DNA of 64,000 bases from Pseudomonas syringae CC1557 (GCF_000452705.1 NZ_CP007014.1:2666001-2730000), one strand, 5' to 3'. Positions 38,154 to 47,928 are shown, numbered from the stretch's first letter. Notes: generated by a model not told the origin, from the sequence alone. Numbers and translations: made by a program.

Positions 38154-38331
38154 TCAATAACATCCTTTTTGGTTGGCAACAGGGGAGCATTGATGGCTCG
38201 CTATTAAGCGCCAGTGCGTGACGAGGCAGTCGAAAAATCTGCGAGCCGTCGCCTGAAAGTTATGGCTAAGCGTGAAGTTTGAAATCTGCACTTATTTTCA
38301 ATAACTTAAAGCGTTTGAGGCGCGTATAAAA

Positions 38332-38347
38332 TAGTACACCTGTACTA
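38332..38347 (+). promoter_or_regulatory. Island operator 8 (TAGTACA-CC-TGTACTA) for the biosynthetic operon
   Basis: Perfect inverted repeat. TATAAG (38372-38377) starts 24 bases beyond it, a good -10, and the first gene starts at 38413. This ties the seven-gene biosynthetic operon to the island regulon. Confidence 0.85.
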
Positions 38348-38412
38348 TACCGTTCTGAGGTAACCCGCTCGTATAAGTGTCAATACAATGATCTTTTATA
38401 AACGGAATTTGA

Positions 38413-39429
38413 ATGCACACTTCACCGCTGGCTTTGCCTTCAAGGCCTGTGACCATTCTCGGTTCCGGGCATGCGCTGCCGAAGAGAATAGTCACCAGTA
38501 TAGCCCTCGATCATGAGTTGGGTCTGGCGGCCGGGAGCGTCGAGCAGATCAGCGGGGTCGTTCAGAGGCATGTCGCGTCCAGCACCGAAACAGCCGCGAG
38601 CCTGGGCGCGACTGCCGCGCGAAATGCTTTAGCGGCGGCCGGCATCAAACTGGACCAGATCGACTTGATTGCCTGTGCCAGCGGCACTATGGACCAAGGC
38701 ATGCCGTGCAATGCTGCGTTGTTGCAACGTGAATTGGGCATTGGTGACTCGGGCATTCCCGCCATGGACATCAACGCCAGTTGCCTGGGGTTTATCGTCG
38801 CCGTCGACACCTTGTCATGGCCCCTCGTCGCCGGTCGTTACCGGCGCGTTCTGCTGGTTTGCTCCGACATCGCTTCCTGCGGACTGGACTGGCAGCATGT
38901 AGAGGTCAGCGGCATTTTTGGCGACGGTGCAGCGGCTGTGGTCCTTTGCGCTAGCGAAGGCGGGGCAAAAATTATCGCCTCGAACCTCAAGACTTTTTCC
39001 GAAGGTGCGCATTTATGCCAGATCCCGGCCGGGGGATCGCGCTTTCACCCCCGGCGTATCAATATCCCGTTTGAACCTTTGACCCGTTTTTCCATGCAGG
39101 GCAAAGGCATATTCCGTCTCGCCGCGAAGCACCTGCGCACGTTGATGAATGAGCTGCTGGATCAGGCGGGCCTGACTCAGGAGCAAATTGATTGGGTGAT
39201 CCCTCATCAAGCCAGTCAGCTAGCGATGCAGCATGCGGCCAGACGCCTGGGTTTTGCTCCGGAGAAAGTCATCGACGTGTTTGCTCACCACGGCAACCAG
39301 GTGGCCGCCTCGCTGCCGACAGCGCTGGACATTGCGATTCGTGATCAGCACATCCAGCGCGGGCAGATCCTGATGTTGATCGGTACCGGTGCAGGGTTAT
39401 CGATCGGCGGCATGATCCTGGAGTATTGA
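38413..39429 (+). CDS. KAS III-type beta-ketoacyl synthase
   Basis: This encodes a 338-residue thiolase-fold enzyme. The triad is visible: Cys124 (DINASCLGF), His265 (WVIPHQAS) and Asn295 (HHGNQVAAS). The family includes FabH, OleA and starter-unit synthases, which join an acyl-CoA to malonyl-ACP or a second acyl chain. As the first gene of a coupled seven-gene operon with no other fatty-acid genes, it probably makes a specialised metabolite rather than membrane lipid. The stop overlaps the next ATG. Substrate unknown. Confidence 0.9.
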   Translation: MHTSPLALPSRPVTILGSGHALPKRIVTSIALDHELGLAAGSVEQISGVVQRHVASSTETAASLGATAARNALAAAGIKLDQIDLIACASGTMDQGMPCNAALLQRELGIGDSGIPAMDINASCLGFIVAVDTLSWPLVAGRYRRVLLVCSDIASCGLDWQHVEVSGIFGDGAAAVVLCASEGGAKIIASNLKTFSEGAHLCQIPAGGSRFHPRRINIPFEPLTRFSMQGKGIFRLAAKHLRTLMNELLDQAGLTQEQIDWVIPHQASQLAMQHAARRLGFAPEKVIDVFAHHGNQVAASLPTALDIAIRDQHIQRGQILMLIGTGAGLSIGGMILEY

Positions 39430-40436
39430 TGAAGATTCTGGTGACCGGTGGCACCGGTTTCATTGGTCGGCATATCGTCTGGCGACTTGTCTCCCAAGGT
39501 TGTGAAGTGCTGTTCAGCGGCCGCAACGCGGCAGCAGCAGCCGATGTCATTCGCCATAGCCCTGGTGCGGCTCAGTGGCTTGCACTGGAGCACGGTTCTC
39601 CAACCGGGGCGAACGCGCTGATCGAGGCTACGCGTGGCTGCACGGCGGTTGTCCATTGTGCCGCGTTGTCCTCGCCTTGGGGAACGACAGAAGCGTTTGC
39701 GCGAGCCAATCTGCTGGCCACCGAAGAGGTGCTGAACGCCTGCCGCGTCAATCAGGTGAAACGCCTTGTGCACCTATCGACGCCCAGCCTGTACTTTGCC
39801 TTTCTTGATCGGCTCGACATCCATGAAAACGAACCTTTGCCTGCGCCCGTCAACGATTACGCGCGCACCAAAGCGCTGGCCGAAACGATGGTGCAGGAAG
39901 CATGTCTTGCCGAGGCGGTGATTCTGCGCCCGCGCGCGGTATTCGGCCCGTGGGACGGTACGTTATTACCGCGCCTGTTGCGTGTCATGCAGCGCGGTCA
40001 CATACCCCTAATGCGCGGCGGCAGGGCCCAACTGGACCTGACCTGTGTCGACAACCTGGTACACGCCATGGAACTGAGCCTCAATCAACCGTTGCCCCGC
40101 AAGGTCTGCACTTACAACGTGAGCAACGGTACGCCGCTGGCCGTTGAAGATCTGCTGCAACGCATTGCCGAACAATTTCAGCTGACGCTGCGAACCCGAC
40201 GCCTGCCGTGGCGGCTGGTGGATGCCGTGGCGCTGGCGTTCGAAACCAACGCTCGCCTGCGGCAAAGTGGCGAGCCTTTATTGACTCGCTATGGTGCTGG
40301 AGTGCTTGCATTCAGCCAGACCCTTAATCTGGACAGAATACGCAACGAGCTCGGTTACCGCACGGTGATCACTCTGGATGAGGGCATTCGCCAACATGCT
40401 CAGTGGTGGCTTGCGCAACAGGGCGTTAAACAATGA
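39429..40436 (+). CDS. NAD(P)-dependent epimerase/dehydratase (extended SDR)
   Basis: This encodes a 335-residue Rossmann enzyme. VTGGTGFIGRHIV binds the cofactor and YARTKALAE carries the catalytic Tyr/Lys pair. HLSTPSLYF supplies the Ser/Thr of the extended SDR active site. Similar SDRs (OleD type) reduce beta-keto acids made by OleA-type synthases, which fits its position after the KAS III gene. ATG 39429 overlaps the preceding stop. Confidence 0.88.
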   Translation: MKILVTGGTGFIGRHIVWRLVSQGCEVLFSGRNAAAAADVIRHSPGAAQWLALEHGSPTGANALIEATRGCTAVVHCAALSSPWGTTEAFARANLLATEEVLNACRVNQVKRLVHLSTPSLYFAFLDRLDIHENEPLPAPVNDYARTKALAETMVQEACLAEAVILRPRAVFGPWDGTLLPRLLRVMQRGHIPLMRGGRAQLDLTCVDNLVHAMELSLNQPLPRKVCTYNVSNGTPLAVEDLLQRIAEQFQLTLRTRRLPWRLVDAVALAFETNARLRQSGEPLLTRYGAGVLAFSQTLNLDRIRNELGYRTVITLDEGIRQHAQWWLAQQGVKQ

Positions 40437-41287
40437 GCCGGACGGTGAGCCTCAACGTTTTGCGTGCCGGTTGGTGCCGACACCTGGCATGCATGGCAGA
40501 TCGCTGCGCTCGTTGGGCGCCCACGCGTTTCCCGTCATTGTGCGGGCTGATTCGCCATCCCGTTGCTGGCTGGATCCTGTACGACACGGGCTACGCTGAG
40601 CATTTTTTCAAGGCCACCCAGGCCCTGCCAGAGCGCTTGTATCGCACAGCGGTGCCGGTTCAATTACCCGTGCAGGAGCAACTGCTCGCTCAACTGAACG
40701 GCTTCGGCATCCAGCCGGACGATATCCGCACGGTGATCGTTTCGCATTTTCACGGCGACCATGTCGCCGGGTTGCGAGACTTCAATCAGGCGTCATTCAT
40801 TGCCCTAGATGCTGACTGGCAGTACATCGAAAGCCTACGTGGCTCGTGTTGGCGGGCCACCCTTGGCGGTCATTTGCCTGTCTTGTTGCCGGACGATTTC
40901 GCCAGTCGGCTGACCCTTGCCGACCGTTGCAGGCAAGCAATCTTGCCGGAATGGATGGCCCCCTTCACTCATGGCCTCGACCTGCTGGGTGACGGCAGCC
41001 TGATCGGTGTGCCGCTACCGGGACACAGCCATGGCCAACTGGGTCTGTTTATCCCTGATGCCCAGGGGCGTCCGGTGTTTCTGGTGGCCGACGCCTGCTG
41101 GTCCGTGCCTGCTTGCCGCGCAGAGCGGCTGCCTGCGGCGCCTGCGCTGTGGTTTGCCGGTCACGACGCCGGACAATACCGACAGACCTACGCCAGCCTT
41201 GGCATGCTGATTCGGCGAGAACCCGCAGTGGCGGTGCTGCCTTCGCACTGCACCCACGCCTGGGAGGCGTTCAGCAATGAGCAGTGA
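40433..41287 (+). CDS. MBL-fold metallo-hydrolase
   Basis: This encodes a 284-residue metallo-beta-lactamase-fold protein. HFHGDH (105-110) is the metal-binding motif, with further ligands in PLPGHSHGQLG and VADACW and a late His in PSHCTHAW. Members hydrolyse lactones, thioesters and similar bonds. In this operon it may release or open an intermediate. It overlaps both neighbouring genes by a few bases. Confidence 0.88.
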   Translation: MSRTVSLNVLRAGWCRHLACMADRCARWAPTRFPSLCGLIRHPVAGWILYDTGYAEHFFKATQALPERLYRTAVPVQLPVQEQLLAQLNGFGIQPDDIRTVIVSHFHGDHVAGLRDFNQASFIALDADWQYIESLRGSCWRATLGGHLPVLLPDDFASRLTLADRCRQAILPEWMAPFTHGLDLLGDGSLIGVPLPGHSHGQLGLFIPDAQGRPVFLVADACWSVPACRAERLPAAPALWFAGHDAGQYRQTYASLGMLIRREPAVAVLPSHCTHAWEAFSNEQ

Positions 41288-42635
41288 ACGCTTGATCGGC
41301 AAGCTGCGCAGCGCACTGAGTTTTCTCAACAGTCGCTATCGCTTGCGGTTCACCCGACGAGAGCAACTGGAGGCGTGGCAGGCACAACAGTTAAAGCGTT
41401 TTTTGCAAGACATGGTGCCGACAGCCGAGCGCTTCAAAGACCATCGATTCACCCGGCTGGCGGACTTTCCACTGATGGACAAAGCGACAATGATGAACGA
41501 CTTTGCTGCGTTCAACACTCGCGGTCTTGGTCTGGATCAGGTCTTGCCGCTAGCGCGCCGGGCAGAGGAATCCCGCGACTTCAGCCACACGCTGGACGAT
41601 ATAACCGTGGGGCTTTCAAGTGGCACTTCCGGTAACCAGGGCGTGTTTCTGGTCAGCGCCCTTGAGCGTCAGTGTTGGGCAGGGATTCTCCTAGCGCGGA
41701 CCTTGCCGGGCCGCTTCCTTCCCCGTCTGCTGTGCTTCTGGCAAGCGCCACTGCGGATCGCTTTTTTTTTGCGTGCCAACAGCCGCTTGTACACCACACT
41801 GAGCAGTCGCCGTATCGACTTCGTTTTTCACGACCTGACGCTTGGGCTCGATGCGTCACTTGAACGTCTGCAGACGCAGAATCCTGATGTGCTGGTGGCC
41901 CCAGCGACCTTGTTGCGGGGGCTCGCTGAAGCCTCATTGAACGGGCGTTTGTCGATACGCCCAACGCATATTCTTTCGGTGGCCGAGGTGCTTGAAAGCA
42001 CGGATGCAGATGCCGTACTCAAAGCCTTTGGGGTAATGCCGCAGCAGATTTATCAAGCCAGCGAAGGCTTTCTCGGTTACACCTGCGAGCAGGGGACTTT
42101 GCACCTCAATGAAAGCCATCTGCACATTGAGCCTGAGTGGCTCGACGCCGAACACACCCGTTTCCAGCCCATCATTACCGACTTCTCCAGACGCACGCAG
42201 ATGATCGTGCGGTATCGCCTCAATGATGTGCTGCGCGTTAGCGACGCCGATTGCGCTTGCGGGCGTGTTGAACGGGCGATTGCCGCTATTGAGGGACGTG
42301 CCGACGACATCCTCTGGCTTCCTGATTTGGCAGGGCGTCAGTTGTGCGCGCTGTATCCGGATGTCGTGCGCCGGACCTTGCTGATGCATGGCGCTAAGCT
42401 GCAGGAATATGAGATCCACCAGACTGGCCTGAACTGGCAGATCAACGTGCCGGCCAGCCGCGATCATGACGCGCTGTGCAAGGTAATCAGCGAAAATCTT
42501 CATCAGTTATGTGCCGGGCAGGGCGTGCGTTCACCGGAGTTCAGCTTCGGTCACTGGCGAGCGCCGCCCTCGCACGTCAAACGCCGACGTTTGAAACTCC
42601 TGCAATTGCCTGAGGGACTGCCATGCACGTACTGA
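41277..42635 (+). CDS. F390-synthetase/PaaK-like AMP-forming ligase
   Basis: This encodes a 452-residue adenylate-forming enzyme. The phosphate loop is VGLSSGTSGNQGVFLVS; YQASEGFLGYTCEQG fits the substrate/AMP region; and CACGR followed by AIEGRADDIL matches the coenzyme F390 synthetase and phenylacetate-CoA ligase group. It should activate a carboxylic acid as acyl-AMP. It is not an OleC-type beta-lactone synthetase by length or motifs. It overlaps its neighbours by 11 and 13 bases. Confidence 0.85.
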   Translation: MSSERLIGKLRSALSFLNSRYRLRFTRREQLEAWQAQQLKRFLQDMVPTAERFKDHRFTRLADFPLMDKATMMNDFAAFNTRGLGLDQVLPLARRAEESRDFSHTLDDITVGLSSGTSGNQGVFLVSALERQCWAGILLARTLPGRFLPRLLCFWQAPLRIAFFLRANSRLYTTLSSRRIDFVFHDLTLGLDASLERLQTQNPDVLVAPATLLRGLAEASLNGRLSIRPTHILSVAEVLESTDADAVLKAFGVMPQQIYQASEGFLGYTCEQGTLHLNESHLHIEPEWLDAEHTRFQPIITDFSRRTQMIVRYRLNDVLRVSDADCACGRVERAIAAIEGRADDILWLPDLAGRQLCALYPDVVRRTLLMHGAKLQEYEIHQTGLNWQINVPASRDHDALCKVISENLHQLCAGQGVRSPEFSFGHWRAPPSHVKRRRLKLLQLPEGLPCTY

Positions 42636-43777
42636 TTCTGGGGGCTCGTGCACCTGCATGTCTGGAGTGGGCGAGGGCCTTCAACGAGGCTGGCTGGTCT
42701 GTAAGCGTGGGTGATTCGCTGGGTCAGCCGCTGAGCCGTTTCAGTCGTTCAGTGCACGACTTCGTTCGTTTACCCGAGCCCAGACTCGACCCTGCAGGCT
42801 GGATCGAAGCGCTGGCCAGCGCGATCAAGGCACAACGTATCGACCTATTGCTGCCAACCTGCGAAGAAGTGTTCTATCTGGCCCATGGTCTGGAGAGCCT
42901 CAGGCCGTTGTGCCGAGTGCTGACCAGTGATTTTGCGCTGTTGCACCGACTGCATCACAAGGGGCATTTCGCGGCCATGATTCATGGCTGGCCGTTATCG
43001 ACACCCGAAACCCGGCTGCTGACGGATCACCAGGCTGTCCTTGCGCTCAGCACGGAGATTGCGCAGTGGGTGTTCAAACCGGCTTACTCGCGTTTCGCTT
43101 CGCAAACCCTGATTCAGCCCGACGCGAGGCAGTTGAGCAAGGTTCAGCCCAGTATCGAGGCGCCGTGGGTTGCGCAGCGTTTCATTAAGGGCCTTGAGTT
43201 CTGTAGCTTCAGCGTGTTGATCGAGGGGCAGTTACGCGCTCATGGCGTCTACCAGCCGCGCTATCGGGTGGGCCGGGGTTCGGGGATCTATTTTGCGCCT
43301 GCGACGCCCGAACCTGTGCGTCGATTCCTGGAGCAGTTCGGCGGTGAAACCGGCTATACCGGGCAGATCGGTTTTGACTTTATCGAAGATCAAGCAGGCC
43401 GTTTCCATGTGCTGGAGTGCAACCCGCGGGCGACCAGTGGCGTACACTTGTTCGACAATCAGCGCCAGGCGTTGGTGAAAAGCCTTGGCGAAGCATCGAG
43501 CGGCGTAATTGAGCCTACCCAGGAACCGCGAATGATCGCACTGGCGATGCTTTTACTGGCTGCGCCTTCACGTGCGTTGCGTGCGGGGTTCTGGCGCGAT
43601 TACCGGCTGGCCTGCGACGTGATCGTTCAGCAAGGAGACGTCCTGCCGCTGGCTGCCCAATGGCTGAGCCTTGGGGAAATCATCTATCGCGCTTCCTCCC
43701 GCCGCTGCGGATTGCTGGCCGCGTCCACCGCCGACATCGAATGGAACGGGCAGGCATTAGAGGAGCCACCACAGTGA
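42623..43777 (+). CDS. ATP-grasp ligase
   Basis: This encodes a 384-residue protein. The N-terminal Rossmann-like part reads VLILGARAPACLEWARAFNE. The ATP-grasp core has WVFKPAYSRFASQ with the ATP-binding Lys, APWVAQRFIKGLEFCSFSV and the metal-binding end GFDFIEDQ-FHVLECNPRATSG. Such enzymes join a carboxylate to an amine or thiol through an acyl-phosphate. This makes an amide-containing product likely. The stop overlaps the next GTG. Confidence 0.87.
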   Translation: MHVLILGARAPACLEWARAFNEAGWSVSVGDSLGQPLSRFSRSVHDFVRLPEPRLDPAGWIEALASAIKAQRIDLLLPTCEEVFYLAHGLESLRPLCRVLTSDFALLHRLHHKGHFAAMIHGWPLSTPETRLLTDHQAVLALSTEIAQWVFKPAYSRFASQTLIQPDARQLSKVQPSIEAPWVAQRFIKGLEFCSFSVLIEGQLRAHGVYQPRYRVGRGSGIYFAPATPEPVRRFLEQFGGETGYTGQIGFDFIEDQAGRFHVLECNPRATSGVHLFDNQRQALVKSLGEASSGVIEPTQEPRMIALAMLLLAAPSRALRAGFWRDYRLACDVIVQQGDVLPLAAQWLSLGEIIYRASSRRCGLLAASTADIEWNGQALEEPPQ

Positions 43778-44913
43778 AGCTATTGTTTCAGGAGCAACTC
43801 CTTCAGGAGCCGGTGACCCCCCACGACAGTCCAGCCCGACAATACGTCCGCGGCTGGAGCGAGGCAGGACTGATCGCCAATGTCAGCACGCGGATGGCGC
43901 TGCTGGACACCGGGACGCAGCAGCTTGCGGTGAGCATCAATGACGGACACGGCCCTGAAGACAACTGCTATGTGGTGTCGCCCCGTACCGCCTACAGCGG
44001 TTACGCCCGCGAAGAACTCAACCGCATTGGCCGCCCGTGGTTGACCCGACCACTGAGCGCCCTGACCCAAGGCGTCGATGCCTTGTTGAGCGCAGCCAAA
44101 GTCGACAAGCTGGTTCAGGTCAACAACTGGCTGCTGTCGACCAATCTGCATCCCGCTGACTGGGATCTGAACGAGCTGCCGCAGATCAGTGCTTTTTTGC
44201 AGCGAACATTTCCTGATCACGCGCTGTGTTTTCGCTCGATCAATGAGTTCAGTAACCGTGAACTGAAACAGCGTTTGCAAGGGCTCGGCTTCCTGAGTAT
44301 CCCTAGCCGACAGGTGTATGTATTCGACGGCCGGAGCGGGGCAGATGCACCGTTCCTCCGGCATCACAACACCCGACTCGACCGCACACTGTTGCGCCGC
44401 AGCCCCTATGAGGTAGTGCCTGGCTCTGCCCTGAGCGACAGTGATTTTCTGCGGGTAGAACAGCTGTATAACCTGCTGTATCTGGAAAAATATTGCAGGC
44501 TCAACCCTCATTACAGCGCCCGCTGGATGCAGCGTGGTCAACGTGAAGACTGGCTGGAGCTGCGTGTTCTGCGCAACCCGGATGGTCGTATTGATGGCGC
44601 GTTGGGCTGGTTTGCCAATGCCGCTACCATCAGCACCCCGATTGTGGGATATGACACTGCATTGCCACAGAGAACCGGCTTGTACCGGCAATTGACCTGT
44701 CTGTGCCTGCTGGAAGCCGCCGAGCGCCGCACCGTGCTGAACTTCAGCTCTGGCGCTGCAGGTTTCAAACGCCTGCGTGGGGGCCAGCCGCAGATCGAGT
44801 ACAGCCTGATCAAGGTCGCCCATTTGCCTTGGCAGCGTCGCTGGATATGGCGATTGCTCAGCGTTTTGCTGCATGGAATAGGTGTGCCCCTCATGAGAGC
44901 ACTCAAACTGTGA
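43774..44913 (+). CDS. Acyltransferase-like protein (GNAT/FemAB-like)
   Basis: This encodes a 379-residue protein starting at GTG 43774 with AGGAG upstream. The C-terminal half (LELRVLRNPDGRIDGALGWF, then GLYRQLTCLCLLEAAERRTV and FSSGAAGFKRLRGG) looks like a GNAT-fold or FemAB-like acyltransferase. No catalytic residues can be fixed by eye. The operon position suggests a late acyl or aminoacyl transfer. GTGA overlap with the Rieske gene. Confidence 0.65.
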   Translation: MKLLFQEQLLQEPVTPHDSPARQYVRGWSEAGLIANVSTRMALLDTGTQQLAVSINDGHGPEDNCYVVSPRTAYSGYAREELNRIGRPWLTRPLSALTQGVDALLSAAKVDKLVQVNNWLLSTNLHPADWDLNELPQISAFLQRTFPDHALCFRSINEFSNRELKQRLQGLGFLSIPSRQVYVFDGRSGADAPFLRHHNTRLDRTLLRRSPYEVVPGSALSDSDFLRVEQLYNLLYLEKYCRLNPHYSARWMQRGQREDWLELRVLRNPDGRIDGALGWFANAATISTPIVGYDTALPQRTGLYRQLTCLCLLEAAERRTVLNFSSGAAGFKRLRGGQPQIEYSLIKVAHLPWQRRWIWRLLSVLLHGIGVPLMRALKL

Positions 44914-45911
44914 ATCACCTTACTCAATGGTGGCCGGTAGCGCTGAGCCACAAACTGAAAAAAGACCCGATGGCGTGTCAAGTTCTCGACATGCCACTGG
45001 TGCTGTTTCGCGTCGACGATGGACGCGCTGCCGCATTGCCGGACCGCTGTCCCCATCGCTTTGCGCCATTGAGTCAGGGCCGGGTTCGCGATGGACATAT
45101 CGAATGCCCTTATCACGGTTGGCGGTTTTCCGCAGACGGCCGTTGCACCCGAGTACCCGGCACTGATCAGTGCCCCTCAAGCAAAGCATTGCTCAACAGC
45201 CTGGCCTGTTGCGAAGCCCACGGCCTGGTGTGGGTCTGCCTGAGTGATCAGCGTCCAACTGAGGTGCCGGTTGCCCCGGCCCAGCAGGGGCAAAAACTCG
45301 ATACGTTCTGGATGACGGATCAAGTGCAGTGTTCATTGCAGGACGCCGCAGAAAACTTTCTGGACGGATTTCACACCCATTTTGTTCACGCCGCGTGGAT
45401 TCGTCACGATAAGCAGCGCCAACGCATCTCGGTCCTGGTTCGTGCGCTCGATGACGGTATCGAAGCGATTTACAGCGATGAGGGCAAACAGTCAGGGCTT
45501 ATCTCGCGATTGTTCGAAGGGCAGCGGGGCGAGAGCATGGGGCGTTTTCGTCTGCCAGGGCTTTCGGAAATCGAGTACCGCAATGGCAATGATTGCCTCA
45601 ATCTGCTGGTCAGCGCCTGGATGACTCCTTGTGCTGACGGGCAGCTGCGGGTTTTCGCGCGAGTCGCGACGGCCCGGGGTAAAACTCCCGCCGTGCTGAA
45701 ACGTGCCGTATTGCGGCAGGCGTTCAAGGTCATCTTGCGGCAGGACCGACAGATTCTGGAGCAGGTCAGTGCCAACAGACGACGCTTCCAGCAATACCCG
45801 GTCAAGCCGCTGGATGGCCCGCAAGACTTGCTGGGGCCTGGCATCCGGCATTTGCTTGAGCTGGGGCAGTCGCTGGTTTTTGACGAGCGCTCCGTTGATA
45901 TATCGCTGTGA
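44910..45911 (+). CDS. Rieske non-heme iron oxygenase, alpha-subunit-like
   Basis: This encodes a 333-residue enzyme. The [2Fe-2S] ligands are Cys47 and His49 (RCPHRFAPLSQG) and Cys66 and His69 (ECPYHGW). The mononuclear iron site is seen in AENFLDGFHTHFVHAAW. These make a complete oxygenase unit that would hydroxylate, desaturate or demethylate the product using an external reductase, which is not encoded nearby. It is the last gene of the operon and is followed by REP elements. Confidence 0.88.
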   Translation: MNHLTQWWPVALSHKLKKDPMACQVLDMPLVLFRVDDGRAAALPDRCPHRFAPLSQGRVRDGHIECPYHGWRFSADGRCTRVPGTDQCPSSKALLNSLACCEAHGLVWVCLSDQRPTEVPVAPAQQGQKLDTFWMTDQVQCSLQDAAENFLDGFHTHFVHAAWIRHDKQRQRISVLVRALDDGIEAIYSDEGKQSGLISRLFEGQRGESMGRFRLPGLSEIEYRNGNDCLNLLVSAWMTPCADGQLRVFARVATARGKTPAVLKRAVLRQAFKVILRQDRQILEQVSANRRRFQQYPVKPLDGPQDLLGPGIRHLLELGQSLVFDERSVDISL

Positions 45912-45924
45912 GGCAAACCCAATC

Positions 45925-46018
45925 CGGTAGGACCGAATTCATTCGGGTAGGCGGTATTTCAGTCTATAAAAAGGCTGCGAATGTACCGGCCCCTTCGCGA
46001 ATAAATTCGCTCCCACGG
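45925..46018. repeat. Pair of Pseudomonas REP sequences in opposite orientation
   Basis: The right copy contains CCGGCCCCTTCGCGAATAAA and TTCGCTCCCACGG (45986-46018). The left copy (about 45925-45955) is a decayed inverted partner with GTAGGACCGAATTCATTCGG. The pair forms a BIME-like unit at the end of the biosynthetic operon, where it may help transcription termination. Confidence 0.75.
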
Positions 46019-46086
46019 ATTTGTTTTTGCAGGCCAACATTGAATCTCCCACTGGTAAAAGTCTCAGGATCTGCGGTTGGAAAAAC

Positions 46087-47928
46087 TCACTGTCGACTCT
46101 GCGCATCCTGGCGATCGACTGAATCGTTGGCGTCTTTCTGGTAGCGCGGCGCGAAGTGCGGCAACAGTAACCGCGCCCAGGCGGACACAATTTTACCGGC
46201 TTCTTGAGGACAGCGTGCAGCCCTGGATTGTGGAAGCAGCCCTCGATCAACAATTGAGGCGTACTCCTGTGGATTACGGCCATACACCATGCAGAGCAAG
46301 TTGTAATACCGCTGTTCGTTCAGGGAGTGCTCGTCCGAGAATGCATCGTGGAGTGCATCGCTATTTTGCAGTGACGCATTATTTTTGAACCAGGTGGCGG
46401 TCATCGACAATACCCGGGTGAGCTGCTCAGGGGTTTCATCACGGTTTACATGCATCAGGATCATGGTCGCCGCCATTTGATCAACTGCGTCTTCTTCGCG
46501 GCCGGTAGAGGGCAGGTTCAGCAAGTCGATAAATGCATGGCCGGTTTCATGCAGCAGAATAAAACGCAGGTTGGACTTCACGTAATCGGTCGGGAAATCC
46601 GGATCGTTGTTCGTATTCAGTTCATCGGCCTGACGCAGCAAGTAGTTAACCATCTCATAGCAGAGGAAGACCGCCGAGTCTTTCGGGCTGTAGAACGAAT
46701 TCACCATCCCGCACTCCATGGCCACATAGTGCAGAGGGCGAGGCATCATGAACATGCCGTCCATGGCGTCAATTTCGACGTTACCAACCAACAGGTCGGC
46801 CTTGCGTGTGAAACGATAGGCTTCTTCCAGCCTGGCATCGCGAGGGGCTTGGTACGTATAGGAAAAGCGTGTGCCCTTGCCGTCCGAGACATCGATTTTT
46901 TGCGCATTCTTTGCTGCAGGTTGCGGCTGGGTGGGTTGCACAGGTTGCTGTGCGGGTGGTGGAGTATTTGCGTTGTTCTGAGGCGGGTTGCCGCCAGACT
47001 CGTTTTTCGCAGCCTGAGCCAGCCCGACAAGGTAGGAATAGTCAGGCTCTCTGTTTTGGCGAGGGGTATCAAAGGGCTCGAAGCTGTTTGAAATCAATAC
47101 CGAGATCGCCTGCATTTCTGCATCCCTGCTGCCGCTCCAGACCAAGTCATAACCACGGACTTCGCCACCACGCTGTTCATAACGGCTGTAGTATTTACCG
47201 GTGCCGCGATCACCCGCGATGATGAACAAGCTCCCTTTTCTGAACGAGTAAGTCACGGTGGATTTACCGTTGCCGGTCAGGTCGTTGTACAGCGCGTCGA
47301 TGGCGTCGGGTTTGACGTTATCAATACGTAATAGCTCGATCGAGACACTTTTGTCTTCGGCGTCGATATTGACGAAGTTGGGTTCCGGGTTAGTGGTTCT
47401 GGTGAGCAACTTTGAAGGGTAGGCCAGCGTCACGCCGGATTTGGGTTCGGTGATGGTCGTCCAGCCATACTTCGTCCGGTTATTCAGCGCCATACCACCC
47501 AGATGCACGGCGAGGTCGGCATTGAGCATTCCGGTGCCAGGTTGCTTGTATTGCTGCTGAACAGTAGCAATGGCATCCCGTGTGCCTTTGCCGAACTGGC
47601 CATCGATCCAGCCGTTGTAAAACCCGCCCCAGATCAAGCCTTCCTGGATCAGCTTTCGCTCATCGAAATTGAGCGAGCCTTCGGTGTCGTCGGCATTCTG
47701 GGTGGCGTAGGGGTTCGCGGGTGCCGTGACACCCGCGAACACGCCTGCAGGCTGCCAGGCAAAGGTTGCAACAGTCGTGATCAACGCCACGTGCAGCATT
47801 CGATTTTTCCAGCTCGTCGAGGAGCGGGTAGCTACGGTCCCTATCGTCAATGGAATAGCCCCTGAAGTGCGCTCGCCGGATAAAGTAGGTTCGTCATCGT
47901 TCAGTTCAGTTGTCAGGTAGTGCTTCAT
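46087..47928 (-). CDS. DUF4344 metallopeptidase with N-terminal peptidoglycan-binding domain
   Basis: This encodes about 613 residues. After a hydrophilic N-terminus and a signal-like helix (MLHVALITTVATFAWQPAGV) comes a peptidoglycan-binding repeat (GLIWGGFYNGWIDGQFGKGT). A beta-rich middle, a Pro/Gln-rich linker near residue 320 and a C-terminal DUF4344 domain follow, with the zinc motif HETGHAF at about 460-466 and REEDAVDQMAA downstream. ATG 47928 follows GGAAGG; ATG 47949 and a later ATG before the helix are alternatives. It overlaps the upstream gene by 23 bases. A cell-wall or envelope protease is likely. Confidence 0.82.
   Translation of the reverse strand: MKHYLTTELNDDEPTLSGERTSGAIPLTIGTVATRSSTSWKNRMLHVALITTVATFAWQPAGVFAGVTAPANPYATQNADDTEGSLNFDERKLIQEGLIWGGFYNGWIDGQFGKGTRDAIATVQQQYKQPGTGMLNADLAVHLGGMALNNRTKYGWTTITEPKSGVTLAYPSKLLTRTTNPEPNFVNIDAEDKSVSIELLRIDNVKPDAIDALYNDLTGNGKSTVTYSFRKGSLFIIAGDRGTGKYYSRYEQRGGEVRGYDLVWSGSRDAEMQAISVLISNSFEPFDTPRQNREPDYSYLVGLAQAAKNESGGNPPQNNANTPPPAQQPVQPTQPQPAAKNAQKIDVSDGKGTRFSYTYQAPRDARLEEAYRFTRKADLLVGNVEIDAMDGMFMMPRPLHYVAMECGMVNSFYSPKDSAVFLCYEMVNYLLRQADELNTNNDPDFPTDYVKSNLRFILLHETGHAFIDLLNLPSTGREEDAVDQMAATMILMHVNRDETPEQLTRVLSMTATWFKNNASLQNSDALHDAFSDEHSLNEQRYYNLLCMVYGRNPQEYASIVDRGLLPQSRAARCPQEAGKIVSAWARLLLPHFAPRYQKDANDSVDRQDAQSRQ

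Noticed and set aside
38413..45911. The biosynthetic operon as an ole-type olefin or beta-lactone cluster
   Set aside because: It has OleA- and OleD-like enzymes but no OleB hydrolase or OleC beta-lactone synthetase, and it adds ATP-grasp, F390-type and Rieske enzymes.
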